64,000 bases of DNA from Dipetalonema caudispina (taxonomy: Eukaryota > Nematoda > Chromadorea > Rhabditida > Onchocercidae): the NCBI GenBank assembly GCA_013365325.1, contig JABVXV010000109.1:87501-151500 (forward strand), given 5' to 3'. The position numbers were made by a program, and so were the translations under genes. Each line of letters begins with the position of its first letter. Positions within the stretch are counted from its first letter, which is position 1. Below, piece after piece: positions 48,318-62,300 of this stretch. The notes under the pieces were generated by a model. The model made no database searches and had not been told where the DNA came from. It worked only from the letters and a program-made list of their open reading frames with translations.

Positions 48318-51311
48318 TTAATGTCTTTGATTGATCTTCATCAACTGGAAGATTCATCAAAACATTATACTCCTTTTTGTTAGGATTATAATTTTTACAA
48401 TTGGTGAAGTGCTGTCATTATTTTTCAACAATTATATTTGTGAGTTTGTAATGCCTCAATGATTGATAATTTTATTGAAAATAGCAATGCTTTATTAAAT
48501 TTATTAATTTTTCCTACAATTATCATTGTGTTTTTCTTTTTTTCTTTTTAAGGTTAGTAAAAAAAAAAAAGAAAACATTGTTAATATGTTTACTTCATTA
48601 TGTTGTTATTTAGTTATTTAATAAGCAATAAGCTGATGATAAAATTAAATTTAAGGCATGTATGCATACAACATTTTCATCCTTTTCCTTTAATATTTAA
48701 TGATGACTTGTTGCAGTTGCATAAATTGGCCTTAGAAAAATTATCAATATTTTCTAGTTGAGTATATTCATAGCAGTTATTCTCCATATAAATTAAAATT
48801 ATTATTTTTATAAATGATAATTTTCATCCTGATATTATGAGAAAAATTAATAATATGTTACCATTTCCAATTTTAAATAAATTACTTCGATTTTTTAATT
48901 TATAAGCTAAAGCTATTACAGTAATTTGTTGATGTTTTTCTCTTTTTTAATGAATATTGTGGTGCTTTTTTTTTTTTTTTTTTTATTGAGCTTTCTTGTC
49001 TTTCTAATATGGCTTCCATCCTCTTTCAATGATGCTTCCTCTGGTGAATATATTATTATCCTGCACAGAATCGTGGAATGTCTCCAGCTTTTAGTCCAAT
49101 CATTTAATGGTTTTAATGGAACATGATGATGGTGATGAGGTTGCCAGACTGTGTTGTAAAAGCTTTCATCCATGAATTTACCCGAAAATATCCGATAGTG
49201 TCAACTGAAAAGCCACTTCCATTTAATCCGGACTATTAGTTCGATCTCATTCATTTTGATTGCCTAGTCTTCAATCAATTACACAATATTATATTCTTGG
49301 TTTATTTGATACTTCAAAATTTTCTATATTAATGCGATTGTCGATTGTCTGACAGAGTGTTCAGGTCGATTATTTCCTGAAAATTAAATAGGTTTAATTA
49401 TTATATTTGTTTCATATATATAATATCCTCAAAATTTCATCTTTCAAAGTTTAAAAAAAAATAATAAATTTTAAAGAAAAATTTTTAGTATCGATCGAAA
49501 TTTTATGTTAAATAGTTCTTATTGGAGACAAAAGAATGGGGCGAAATGTATTGCTTTCATTAACTATTCCACTGGCACCTTTTATTTCAAATATGAATAT
49601 CTCCTGAAATATTGCTAAATATTACTGCACTGAAGATATTTGGCAATAATTAAACGATAGAGTAGACGATAGCTAGCAAAGATATGTAAGCTTATAAAGC
49701 TTTAAGAGCATTACCGTATACGATTTGTGAAAGGAAGAAATTGCTGGAAGAGGGCTTCTTTAATATGTAAAAAGGCATTTCCGAAATGAACTTCCACAAT
49801 GGGTTTACATATGGAAATTCTGATTTCATCTTTAATTTAATGCTATTGATGAAGAATAAATAAATCGCTTTTGCATATTTCTACTTATTTTTACAAGCCA
49901 ATTTGATGAAAATTTCAATCTTTCTAAAAAATGAACATTTGTTCTAACATAAAATAATGCATATAAATCATCACAAAAAAGGTAGATTATTGAAATTGTT
50001 GCAATATTTCAATTTAAACTTACATTATTTTCGTAAATTACTATTTTACGCTTAGCATGCATTATCTTATCATGAGAAATAATGGAAATAAGCATAGGTA
50101 TGATAATTAAAGTGCGAATTTGAATCATATTCTAATGTGATTTTTGAAATTCTTCATTTCTACAATCGTTGTTGTTGAATAATAACTTCTTTAAATTTAA
50201 CTTTCACACTATATTAAAATAGTAATAGTCAATCTGAAGAAATTTGCGGAAAACATTTTGCAAACAATTTATGACTGCAATTTGAAAATTGTTTCCACTT
50301 GTGACAACTTAAGGGAAGGATAATTTGTTTGATTAGTCATTAAATCACTCAGTACAACTTTCGAAGTATTCAGTTGCAGTATATGATTTCGTATTTTGAT
50401 CTTCAATTTCAAGACCAAGCTATTCTGTTTAATTAATTTGTCTTGTTTGCTTCTGAATATTTACGCTGATTCAATTCTGTTTATCTGTTCATGCACTTCT
50501 TTTCATAGTATTTTTATTTTTTTCAGGTTAATGTGTATTTTATGCAAATTTATGCTCGTCTAATCAACAGAAATGGCTCTGAATGGCAAATCAAATAATT
50601 CGTTACGCTTTTCTATCCAACTTATCATTTACATTTTAAAACAGATCACTTCATCGTTCTCATCGACTTCCTTTTATAAACAAAAAACATTATGTGGAGT
50701 AAATTAACTTCTCATATAGGTTTGTTCATTTTTTACAAATTCCAATAATTCAATAAAAAATAATTATGAATATTTCTTCTTTTTACAATGATTTATTTTT
50801 CCATTCATTGAAATATTTGCATAAATGTCGAGAAATAACAGTTGAGAATGGATAAAGAAAATGAAAATGTCCAAAATAGCAAGCAAATGAAAATGGATAA
50901 CTTGTCGAACAATTTAATGGGCCTAATGCTAAACGAACTTATTAAATATCATTTTTCTCTAGGCTTTTAATTAAAGTGATATGAAACAATTGGTCTTATT
51001 GAAATTATGTCTGATAGATTCTATTTATGTTAAAAGACCACTTCGAATGTAAACTTCGATATATCTAAATGCGATTCATTTTACCCTATCTCCACTGGTA
51101 AAAAGTTTTCGGATAACATATTTGTTGAATGCATAAAGAAAATGAATGGGAATGTCGGAAGAAGAGAAAAAATTAGATCAAATTTTGAAACTTCATTAAT
51201 AATTACTCTTAAATTAGCTGAACTAAGTTAATCATACTGTGCACCAACTTCATATTCTTATATAATATCAAATCTGAATATACATCACTATTTGGAATCA
51301 CCAAATTTCAG

Positions 51312-54300
51312 GATTATGGTTGGCACATATGGATCGTGACCATAATGATACTAGAAAAACACAACTTCGAGAGAGCTGCTCATTATCGGTCCTCAATCAA
51401 CGACATTTGTCGATTGTAAGAAACTCGAAAAGTTCCGATAATTTGCATCGTGCCGTGTTACATGTTACTCCACCTACATCTCGAAAATCTACCATATTTT
51501 TCAATTTGAGGTTATTTTTCATTCTGTTTTTTTGTATACGCTGACCCCCCACCAATAGAAATCTATGGAGATTCAACTTTTATGTCATTTTTTTTTTATA
51601 GGTATCGTTTGCATCCAATAAATTTTGAGTTATGAGATAGATCAATCCAGCAGATCAATTGTTCATAATTATTTATACATCTAAATATATATTAATACAT
51701 TTTAATGCATTTTAAAGTGAATTACAATTGAAAATCCATTACAGCATGTAAATATATATTAAGTTTTTTGATTATATATATATATATATATATATTTAAA
51801 TCGCAAAAATTTCTGCATTTATCAATGCTGCAAAAATGCGAATTTATAAAGACATTGATCTGTCTATAAAAGCTATTAAATAAGTATCATTTGACATTTA
51901 TATAAATGTCCTCTAAATAAGTTCTTCATTCCTTGTAGAAAATCAAGAAAGCGTGAAAAATACAATAAAAAAGATGATCGGACTAGCGAGAATGATACCG
52001 ATAAGGGAAAATTTTGTGGTACTACTTTTGGCGCCTACAAGAAACATCCCGATAAAGTACAATCCAAGAACAATAACAATTCACCACTACCAGCAGTTTC
52101 ATCCAACTTGAGAAATAATGACGATATGGCACAATCATGGCAGTCATTCAACTTAAGTTCATCAAGGTAATCATTTATAACGGCCAAATAATCGGGTACT
52201 GTCAATGATTTTCATTATTATCTGAAAGAATATATAATTAATTGAAATTAAAACAAATACTTAAAGTAGTTCGAGATTTCACTTTAATAGTAATATTGAA
52301 ATGAGAATTTTTCTGAAAATTTCACTTTACTAATTGTTATTACACATCTGTTTTGTTTATTTTAACAGACATTTTTTGTATCATCTACTGTATTAATATT
52401 TCTACTCATTGATTATCTTAAGATTTTTTTTTTTTTGGTTAACTAAAGGAAATTATAGCTATTAAAATGATTATAGAAAAGAAAATTTAAATATTAAATT
52501 TGATGATTTAGTGTCGTTGTAGCACTCGTTAAATCATATTTCAAATTCTTTCTTGAAATATCTCATAGACTTTGCAAACGATAAGTGCTTTTACACCTTT
52601 TCAATTCAAAAATTTCCTCTTCCTCTTTTTTTCAATATTTTCTGCTCTCTTCCAGTTGAAAAATACATTGACGTCTCTGACAGCTGTAGTGTTTCGAAAT
52701 TTTGATCAGATCGTATGCACTGCTAGTGGGAACAGTCAAAAATCATAGTACGAAGGTAGTGGTAGTGATGATAACAGTTAAGATAATGATGGTTACCACT
52801 GGCAATTCAGCAATACAGTTGACGTTGTTAGTGAAAAGCGTTGATGATGTGACAGTGTTAGGTATCTGTATGTCCTTTTCGGTAAGTTGACAATGTTTAT
52901 TGTGATCAGTTTATTTATTTATTTTTTTTTTTTTTCAGAAGTTTGTTCAACCTATTTCGGACGACACGATCGCGTTCGGGCACCAATAATTGCATTGTAT
53001 CTGCTTGTCCTGATCCTTGTTGTTCATCATCTACTTCCGATCCGCGGTATGCATTATGAGGAATGCTTTTTTCTTTTTTTCTTTTTTTTTTTTGTTGACA
53101 GATTTTAACTCTGAAATTTCACTGTTTTTTTTTCGCTGGGAATTTTCCCGTAAATTATTTCACTTCTTTTTTTAATTTTCGAAAATTTTAGAAATCCTCA
53201 ACAAAAGACGCAATAATTTCATGAATGTTCTAAAAATTTCTCCAAAATCTTATAATTTGTGGAAAATTTTTTATGATTTCTAGAAGTATTTTAGATCCAC
53301 TTTAAGCTCCATGGAGGAAAAGCGTAGTTCATCAGTTATTCGTCGCCGAAGGCCGCGATCAGCACATTTGGATCCGAATACTTTAGTTTTCCCGCCTAGG
53401 GTAAGTGCGACTTCAATAGCTTTTGCTTTTGATAAATTTTCAATTCCAAGTTAAAAGCTGCTCAAATATTCAACATAGTACACATTTGGCACACTAAGGT
53501 CAGCCATTTGAAGGAGACTTGTGATGCTTAATCATTTGTTTCAATCTGCTAAATGATTAAAAAAAATGATTGAAAAAAAAAATAAAAACACCATGTTGTT
53601 AATTGAATTCCAGTTTCTATCACTGATTCTATGTAACAAAACTTTTCATCGTTGAAGCAGCTTTCCTTATCTTTGATATATTCCAGAATGATGTATTTAC
53701 AGGAAATGCCGATACAGGATATTAGTGAATTATATAGGCGAATTGAGAAATTAGGTGAAGGTAGCTATGCTGTTGTTTACAAATGTGAAAGCAGGTAAGC
53801 ATCTTTAATGGGCCATTCTTGATGTCATGTGATAAAAAAAAGAAAGTTTCAGATACTAAATTAAACAACAATTCTAGTTAAGACTTAAAATTTACTTTAA
53901 TATATTCAAAATATGATTTCAAAATTTTAATGAGAATTAAATTCATTAAATTGTTTCCAAGCCTAAATAAGTGCAATTGTAGAAGCGATGGGAGTATTGT
54001 TGCGTTGAAAGAAATTAAAATTCATAATCAAGAAGGATTACCATTCACCGCCATACGAGAAGGTCAGATAAAATGTTATCAATCATTTCGTAGAAAATTT
54101 TCACAACTTTTTCGCATGTAATTCAAAAATTAATCAAGCAGCGATGACATTTGAATTGTAAGGATGACAATATCATTTCTTTGTGATATATTTCAGAACG
54201 TTTTTTATTCCATTTTTTGATAATTGAGGAAAATTTTCGATTAGTTTAGGGTTGAATTGATTAGTTTTTTTCTCTTTTCAGTTTCTAAATTAAGCTGAAT

Positions 54301-56608
54301 TTTTAAAAAATTCATTTTTACTTGACAATTTCTATATCTTTTTTTATTAAGAATTGAAAGAAATGAAAAGAGAAGACGAAATCATCTGAAGAATAACTCT
54401 TTTAATTTCGATCTTCATTTTAGCATCATTACTGCGTGCTTTACGACATTCCAATATTGTAACATTACACGATATCGTACATGAACAGAATTCATTAGTT
54501 TTTGTTTTCGAATATATGGTAGGTTGATTTTTAACTTTATCATTAAGAGGATAATAATTTAAATTATTGGATGAAACTTTGCTTGTGCTCATTTTGAAGG
54601 TATATTGAGAATGGTAGCATTTTATTAGACGGACATTGAACATAGACTCATTTTGAGATATTATAGCAATTTGTGGATTAAAACTTCGATACTTGTTGGG
54701 AAAGTGATCTGACGAAGAATTCCACCCAATTCTACCAAATTTAAAATTCCATCCAATGAAATTGTATAGAATTTTATATCAACTTATCGGGATCGGAAAT
54801 GAACCTTATTTCAAAATGTATCCATTTTTCACCGAGTGATAGTCTTAAAGCTGATAATTAGTCTAATCAATCCACATTTCTGCATCTAATATATGTGCTT
54901 ACTAAATTGAACAAATAAAACTTAAATATTTGATTACTTGAATGCTATTATACTTCTATTGGATAAAGAGTTGTTTTACACTTACAGAAAACAGATTTGA
55001 GTAAATATTTGGAATTGCATAGTACTGGATTGGAACAGATGCAAGTCCGATTATTCTTATTTCAATTACTTCGTGGTCTTGCATTTTGCCATGCTAAGAA
55101 AATTTTACATCGGTATGGATATCAATTTATTTTAATTATTGGAAATTCATAACAAATTTGATATGCCTTTTCCTGAGAATCTAAATTTTTTGCAGAAATT
55201 AGAATTTCAGAATCAAATTTGCTTATAATTATCAACCCTTTAACTTAGAACTAATTTTACTTTATCCTGTTTTATCAATTTTTAGAGATTTAAAGCCACA
55301 AAATTTATTATTAAATGGTAATGGTGAGTTGAAATTGGCTGACTTTGGCCTAGCTCGTGCTAAATCAGTACCAAGTCGAACGTATTCACATGAAGTAGTA
55401 ACATTATGGTTAGTATTTTTCGCAAAATATATGAAATTCTGATAAATTCGCTACTTTATTAAATTTTAAAATTGTCCGAACAAGTTTAATGGTAAACCAG
55501 CGCTGATCTTAAAATAATGCTTGCAATGATTTTGAATGGATAAATTCTGTTTATTAGTTTTCCGGGTGAAACGTAATCGTTAGAAAATTCATTTTTTTTT
55601 AATGTTTAATCCATCTGCTAGGCTAGTATAGGCTCTTTATTATCCATCAACTCTGTCTTTCCAGTTTGCGTGAAGTTTCCAATGTTATATCCGACTATAT
55701 TATAATCTTAACTTTTACCGTTGCCGTAATTTAGCATTTGGATCTAACATTTTATTAGAAGTATTGGAAATTGTAATTCTGAATCAAATTTTTATTAGGT
55801 ACCGACCTCCAGATGTGTTGCTTGGTTCAACAGATTATTCGACATCGCTCGATTTATGGTTAGCTTTTTTCTTTTGCTTATTTTTTAGCTTTGAAAATTT
55901 CCCAAAATATTATTTGTAAAAATTTATGGAGGCTTTGCTTTTAATTATCAAGCGTTATTTACTGGATACAAGTTGCAAATGTTTTAGGGGTGTTGGATGT
56001 ATATTTGCTGAAATGTGTACCGGTGTGGCCCTTTTTCCGGGTACAAAGGATGTTACCGATCAATTAGATCGAATATTCAGTATTAGAGGTAAGAATTTTA
56101 TGAAAAATATTTAGAAATTATTTAATTATTCTGCTACGAAGCATACAAATTTTTTCCCAGGTGTTCCTGATCCGAAAAAATGGCCTGAAGTACTTAAGCT
56201 ACCGCATTATTCACCCAGTTTTTATCCGCCTTATCGGGAATTAGCTTGGAGTGAGATACACAAATCTTTGGTGAGATTGAAAAGTGGTCAATCACTGTTA
56301 TCACATTTTCTACAGGTATAATTTACTGCAGCTATCATTTTTTTAAAAATATGAAATTTATATTTGAAAATTTTTTCTATTTGAATTTGAAATTATTCAC
56401 TACTTTTTTAATTTTGCTTATTGGAAATATCTTTAACAAACGGTTTATTTTCAAGTTGAATCCAACAGATCGTATATCAGCAAACGGAGCAATGATGCAT
56501 CCTTACTTTGGATGCTTCCCATCCAGTATCCATCTATTACCACCCACAGCTTCCATTTATTCATTACCGAAGATACGCTCCCTTCAGTACTCAACCCTTA
56601 TTCTATAA
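51312..56608 (+). CDS. CDK14: PFTAIRE-type cyclin-dependent kinase (CDK14 family)
   Basis: Ser/Thr kinase of the PFTAIRE/CDK14-15 group, whose members bind membrane-associated cyclin Y and act in Wnt signalling and cell-cycle control. Exons: 51312-51510, 51939-52166, 52939-53046, 53295-53400, 53703-53794, 53983-54062, 54424-54518, 54988-55112, 55286-55408, 55799-55858, 55988-56088, 56161-56315, 56456-56608. From ATG 51329 the phases close to 535 residues. The first 160 or so residues are disordered and Ser/Arg/Asn-rich ([25 protein letters not shown]). The kinase domain has [17 protein letters not shown], the cyclin-contact helix with [39 protein letters not shown], and YRPPDVLLG. All catalytic residues are present, so it should be active. 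Further upstream exons or alternative starts are possible. Confidence 0.92.
51775..51797. repeat. (TA)n microsatellite
   Basis: About ten TA units in the CDK gene intron between its first two recognised coding exons. Confidence 0.85.
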
Positions 56609-57423
56609 TTGCTATTACCATCCATCTTTTACTACTGGTGAATCGCTGAACTGCTCAAATTGATATTACTCAATTTTTCAAATATGATTCCATGTGGCAA
56701 ATTTTTAAATTTTGAACGTTTTTGAAAGTTCAATTTTTCTTTTTTTTTGAAAATTCAATGTTTTGTAAAATAAATGGAAAAAGGTGAGAATTTGTGAACT
56801 TTTCATAACTACAGTGAATTTTTTTTTTTTCGATTTTCGTTGAGATAAATTGCAATGAATTTTTAAACTTTATTTAATAGGTCATTCTTCAGATGCATTT
56901 CTATCGAAAAAGCTAACGTTGAATTATTATTGTAGAAAATATCTCAAAGTTCTACAGTCAACTGAATAGAGTATATAGTATTAAAAAAATGGATTATCAG
57001 TTAATTTCGAGATTTTTTTTTAATATCGTATAGAAATCTGAATCTTTGATGTTAATTTGGATTTGAATGAAGAATTCATTGGATCATATTTTATGGACAT
57101 TTATTTTGGCACATATCATTCCATGAATTTTTTTTTTTTTATTGTTTCAAGGAATTATGTTTGTAATTATTGATAGGTCACTTAATGTTTGAAGTCAATT
57201 TGCAGAAATTTTTCTCTTTATAGTATATTTTTTCTTGTAAAATGCTTTTTTCTTCTTTACAAATAAAAGAAACACAATGCCATATCACTTTTTTTTCCAC
57301 TTTGTTTTATATGGCTTTAATATGAAATGAATGATCGTTATGTTCCATTTAAATTTGAAAAATTGATTTTATTTAAAATGACTGAAGGGTCACTCTTATG
57401 TTTCAATTTCATTTTTCTGAAAA

Positions 57424-57441
57424 AACAAACAAACAAACAAA
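57424..57441. repeat. (CAAA)n microsatellite
   Basis: Four AAAC/CAAA units in a row. Confidence 0.8.
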
Positions 57442-58952
57442 CCGTAGAATTGGATTACTTCACAAGGGTCAATTCTTTTACAACATTCCATAATTAATGA
57501 TCGGAAAGATAATTGTATTCACAAGGATAAGCACTTGTGAATTATAAAACAATAGTACATGATACAAATCATCGTTTGTGGTGCGGTTTCAGTATGTAAT
57601 GTCGGATTCAAATTTTCGGATTCCATTACAGTAAAGAATAAAAGATTTTATTGAAAAATTTTGTAAATCCGGTTGTCATATATAACACATGCCTATATAT
57701 GTATATATGATATGATACTAAGTATATTGTTCACTTAAAAATGTTAAATTAAAAAGATGAATTATTTATATGAAAGAACCTAAACGATGCTTCATCAATT
57801 CCTTCTCCAACATTTATGCATGGTGTAATATTATTAAGTCGATACTAACAAAGAAATAAAATCCACAAGAAGATTTTGTTGTATGTGAAACTCAAATCAT
57901 GATTATATCATTGCATCTTTTAATTTTACTCTTTAATAATCCTTGTAACGAAGAATAGTATGCAAAAAAGACCAATAATGGTAACTAAAAGATAATTCTT
58001 CCTCATTAGATGATACTTAATTACTTGTTGACGGAGAAATTTCAACATGAGAGTAATATCTTGCAAAGTGAGTAAAGAAGAATTTAACTGCGCGATTTAT
58101 GTTTTTTTTTTTTTTTTTTGAGAAAAGCATTGTTCCAAATTCAACTAAGTATGGTATAGTATTAAAGTGTCACTTTGTTTCACATCATCATGGGTAAATT
58201 ATATTTGAATTCATTCCTTTCCACGTTATAAATAACATTATAATTTTAATTTGATTGATGAGGAAGAAAATGAACCTTTTATCTTCCATTTTCTTTTCTG
58301 TTTCAAACTTTTACTGTCTTTTATCCTCAATTTAAAAATTCACTAAATTATGGAATTTTTGAATTTTGATAATATTGTTTGTTGTAATCTTTTACTGATA
58401 AGTACCAATTTATCAAACAATACTGCCGATAAAGAAGTAGATTCTTTCATTCTTGTTAATCTTAGTGAATTTCCTTCCCTTTTGTCAACATTATCATTTT
58501 TCCTGTTAATTTTGATCCATCAAATTTTATTGCAATGGATCGATCAAATTATCTAATATAATAATTCTGTTACAGCGGTTGTTATTGTTTTCCCATTCAT
58601 TTTAAATAAAAATATTATTCAAAATTTCAATCGATGGAATTCTAACTGGAAATAATAACATGTCAGAAGTTTTGATTGTTTGTCGAGATCGATGAATTGA
58701 AAGGATTTTTAGAGAGTGCAGTTTCAGTGACAATTTATTCCATTCAATTTATCCCATTAGTTATTCTATCAGTGATTTTGATCTTTTCATCTTAGCGATT
58801 ATGATCAACAATTTTGATGCCATCCTAATATAAATATTATTTTGTGGCAGTGTTTTGTTGATAATTTCATACAAATACCGAAAAAAAAAGTTGAAATTCT
58901 GACACTTGTTGTATAACTAAGAGAAATGAACAAATATTAAACATCTCAGAAG

Positions 58953-59385
58953 ATGCGATTTATGAATTGCTATCAGAAGGGAGTGAAGTGCGCTCGATAA
59001 AACTCTTTCAGTGATTTAATATTTTTAATAAATATTTGCACTAAATTTTTCAATTAAGGCATTCATTGATTATATATGAACATCCCAAAAGATGTCAGGA
59101 AAAGAAAATTAGTATTGAAGAGATGGTAATATTGTCGTAAATTTTGAAATTAAGTGAAAAATTGTAATTTGCATATGTATTTATATAAAAATAAGATGAA
59201 AAGCTACTAAAGAGTAACAGAAACCATTTTTTTTTTTCTACCCCTGCATAATTCATACAAATGCGATTTATGTATTACTATCAGAAGTGATAAAATGCGT
59301 TCGATAAAATTCTTTCAGTAATTTAATATTTTTAATATTTATTTGTGCTAAATTTTTCAATCAAAAGATTCATTGATTACATAGA
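58953..59385. repeat. Diverged direct duplication of about 125 bp
   Basis: Two copies, 58953-59077 and 59261-59385, about 308 bp apart. They share in order ATGCGATTTATG, ACTATCAGAAG-like, CGATAAAA.TCTTTCAGT, ATTTAATATTTTTAATA, CTAAATTTTTCAAT and ATTCATTGATTA words, with scattered substitutions and small indels. Divergence suggests an old local duplication or two copies of a dispersed element. Confidence 0.75.
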
Positions 59386-62300
59386 CAAATTGAATAATAT
59401 TAACATAATTAACTGTTAATTTTCTTATAATTATTTGATTCGTATCGATGATGAAAATAGTCATTTTATGCAATTTTAAGCCATTTAATTCATCTCTAAA
59501 ATTAATCAATATATTCCTAATAGTTATCATTATATTATGAATCGCAAATTTTTTTTTTTTTTTTTAAACATATTCTTGGGAAGAATTTTTCATGCAAAAG
59601 CCAAAATTTTAAAATCAAATAATACATATAAATGTTATTTCATTTTATTCAAAGTATCCCATTACGAGAAAAATTACGTAAAATTGCTGAGGGAATTGAC
59701 AAAATAATTAATTTAAAAATTTTTTTCTGCTCCATTAAACTTTTATACAATGAAAAATTAATTCATATGTTTTCATTCAAACAATTTCTTCACTTTACCT
59801 TTTTCCTCTGCTGGTAATACTTTACTTTTCTCTTCCCTTTCAACGCTTACATTTTTCAAATATGTTTTAGCAAATGAATTAATTATAATTAAACATTTCT
59901 TCTTCCAAATGAATGATCAAAAACGCTTTGCGCTAATTTGCAAAAAATACGTTTTTAGCTGTTTGATGAAAGAAATTAGAAGTATGATACAAACGAAAAG
60001 ATGTGATAGATGATTTTTCATTTCCTAAAAAGTTAAAAAATCTGAATTGATAGTTGTTATATATTAATCGATCTTATACTTTCATACTTTTCGAGAATAG
60101 TCTTAAATGTGAATTGAATAAATTTTTGTCCTACTTTATTAGATCGAAATTTGGTTTGCAAGAAGAAATTGATAATTGTTAGATATTAAGTCGAAATCAT
60201 TGGCAATGTGTTTAATCTTTTATTATAAAAAAATCACTCAGATTTCGCATATTCTGCTAACTTCATTGTTTGCAACTGAGTTTGATATTCCGTTTTAAAT
60301 ATTCATAGCATATATTGTTATTGACTTGTAATTTTTTTTTTAATTTAAATGATTTTGGAAATGTTTTAAAATTTTCTCTACCAACTTTATTATAGTATTT
60401 GATATTTAGGAATCTAAAAGTTGCAAAAACTAAATACAACTACCGATATTCCAATGTTCATGCGAATTAATGCTCGCTTTCATTGGTATATTGTGAAGAA
60501 TCCATCAAAAAAAATTGAAAATTTCGAAGTTTACCTGGCACTGATTGTTTCATCATCCAATAGTTTTCGTCTTTTCTCCATTCTTCTTACTCTAAAAATT
60601 ACCACTATTGAAAAGAAGACAGTGATTTAAATTTAGGTTGAGGACAAACTCAGCGAGATATAGTAAAAACTATTTTATCTATAGCCCATTTTTCCACTTC
60701 TTCCCTCAATTTAACACATCAATTGTTAATTTTTGCAGTTGTATCATTATTAAATTGATTCGCATCTATGTATTACGTTAAAAAATTGCGCGGAAGGTTT
60801 AACTGATGACAATTATTGACCTCATTCAAATCTACTTCATGATCCTTGTCACATCAGTTATTTCTTCTCATATTGCTTTCAATTATCATTTTTATATTAG
60901 CATATGAAACTTAAGAAATTAATTACATTTACAAATTTTGCAAAAATAAAAAAGAAAAGATATTCGATAATCTCTGAATAATTGCAACTTTTGCCTATTT
61001 CTAGCAAATATTTCAAGACTAAAATATTTTTGTAATTTGTTTTCTAAAAAATTTTACATTTTATTATGCAGTTTTATTTTAGAATTTATTCCACTGAGGA
61101 AATAAATCTCAATAAAATGAATTTTTCCGCACATTGCGAACATTTCTCTTTCTTCTGAAAAAAAGCTTAAAATCTTTTTTTATCACTCCTAAACAAAAAA
61201 ATTGAATAAAATATTGGTTGTTGTTATTCTGATTTCATGCAATAATATAACCATTTTGATATTTTGTCACCATTAGATCAATCTGCCAACATTACACAAT
61301 CAACAATTTAACCTTTCAGTCCTTTTGTTTCCTTTATAAATTAAATCAGCTTATAATTTCAGTAATATCAAGATCTACCACCAATATCTTATCATTCATT
61401 TTCATTCCACAATTTACCTTGATTCCTTCATATTAATTATGATTGTTAAATCAAAGTGAATCCATACATTTGCGAAGAATGCGTACCGAGATAGTATCAG
61501 TAAATTTTTAAATTTTACTACTAAAATTAAACTACAATTATACTTTTTCTCTTTTCTTTTTTTTTTTGAAAATTTTCTTACTCCAATTGATAACTGATTG
61601 CTAAGAAAATAACTGTTCAAAGTGGAGCATTTAAATTTCACATGTATAGATATGACAAATATAATTTATGCTATATGTCAATCATCTATCTTTCTACTTT
61701 TTTTGGTCTTTAATAAGTTTTTCAAATTTACTGGGAAAACTTTCTGTAAATAACATTATTTCATTCCTTTTCTTTTTCTCTCTTTCCTTCAACAAATCCT
61801 TAAATGAAACTATAAACAGAGAAAAATTATCAAAAGTCTTACGTTGTGATAGCTGATAATATCATTTTCTCTTACCTGTACTCTGTACTTTATTTCTGTT
61901 TCATATTATCCGTGAAATTTCTTTCACATTTAAAGCATTCCCACAGTGTGCAAATTTTTTTTTCCTGAAGTAATAAATAATAGTTTTACTCATTGTATTA
62001 GGTAAAGAAGAAAATTTAGATAATTGTGTGACAATTCGATTTATTTTTCCAATTATTGCAGTTACTTCATCAAATTGTCACATTACAATTAATTTGTCGT
62101 ACTTCAATAAATTATGGAAAATTGTTTATGGATGAATGCCAAAAGATTTTTTACTTCAAATTTTTTTGGGATTTTTTTGGTGCAAATCTCTTTAGTCGCT
62201 TATTTTATTTGATAATTTTTTCTACTCATTTGTGAAGATAATCATTCTCCTGAGCATTCCACAATCTGCAACTTTCTCTATTACCTTTATAACCTTACAT

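Larger units (their letters stand above)
37165..51311. other. 14-kb gene-poor, homopolymer-rich region
   Basis: Between the phospholipase-B-like gene (start 37164, minus) and the CDK gene (first seen exon 51312, plus). Long A/T runs recur every few hundred bases, for example near 39000, 39230, 39465, 40510, 43530, 44040, 44812, 45517, 47065 and 48970. Both neighbouring genes start toward it, so it must contain their promoters and perhaps untranslated first exons. Candidate small features inside are listed separately. No confident gene is recognised. Confidence 0.6.

Noticed and set aside
48916..49173. 85-codon minus-strand open frame with a His run
   Set aside because: It runs into a poly-A tract that supplies its lysine-rich end. 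There is no donor or homology, so it is probably chance, although the first 55 codons are less AT-rich than the surroundings.
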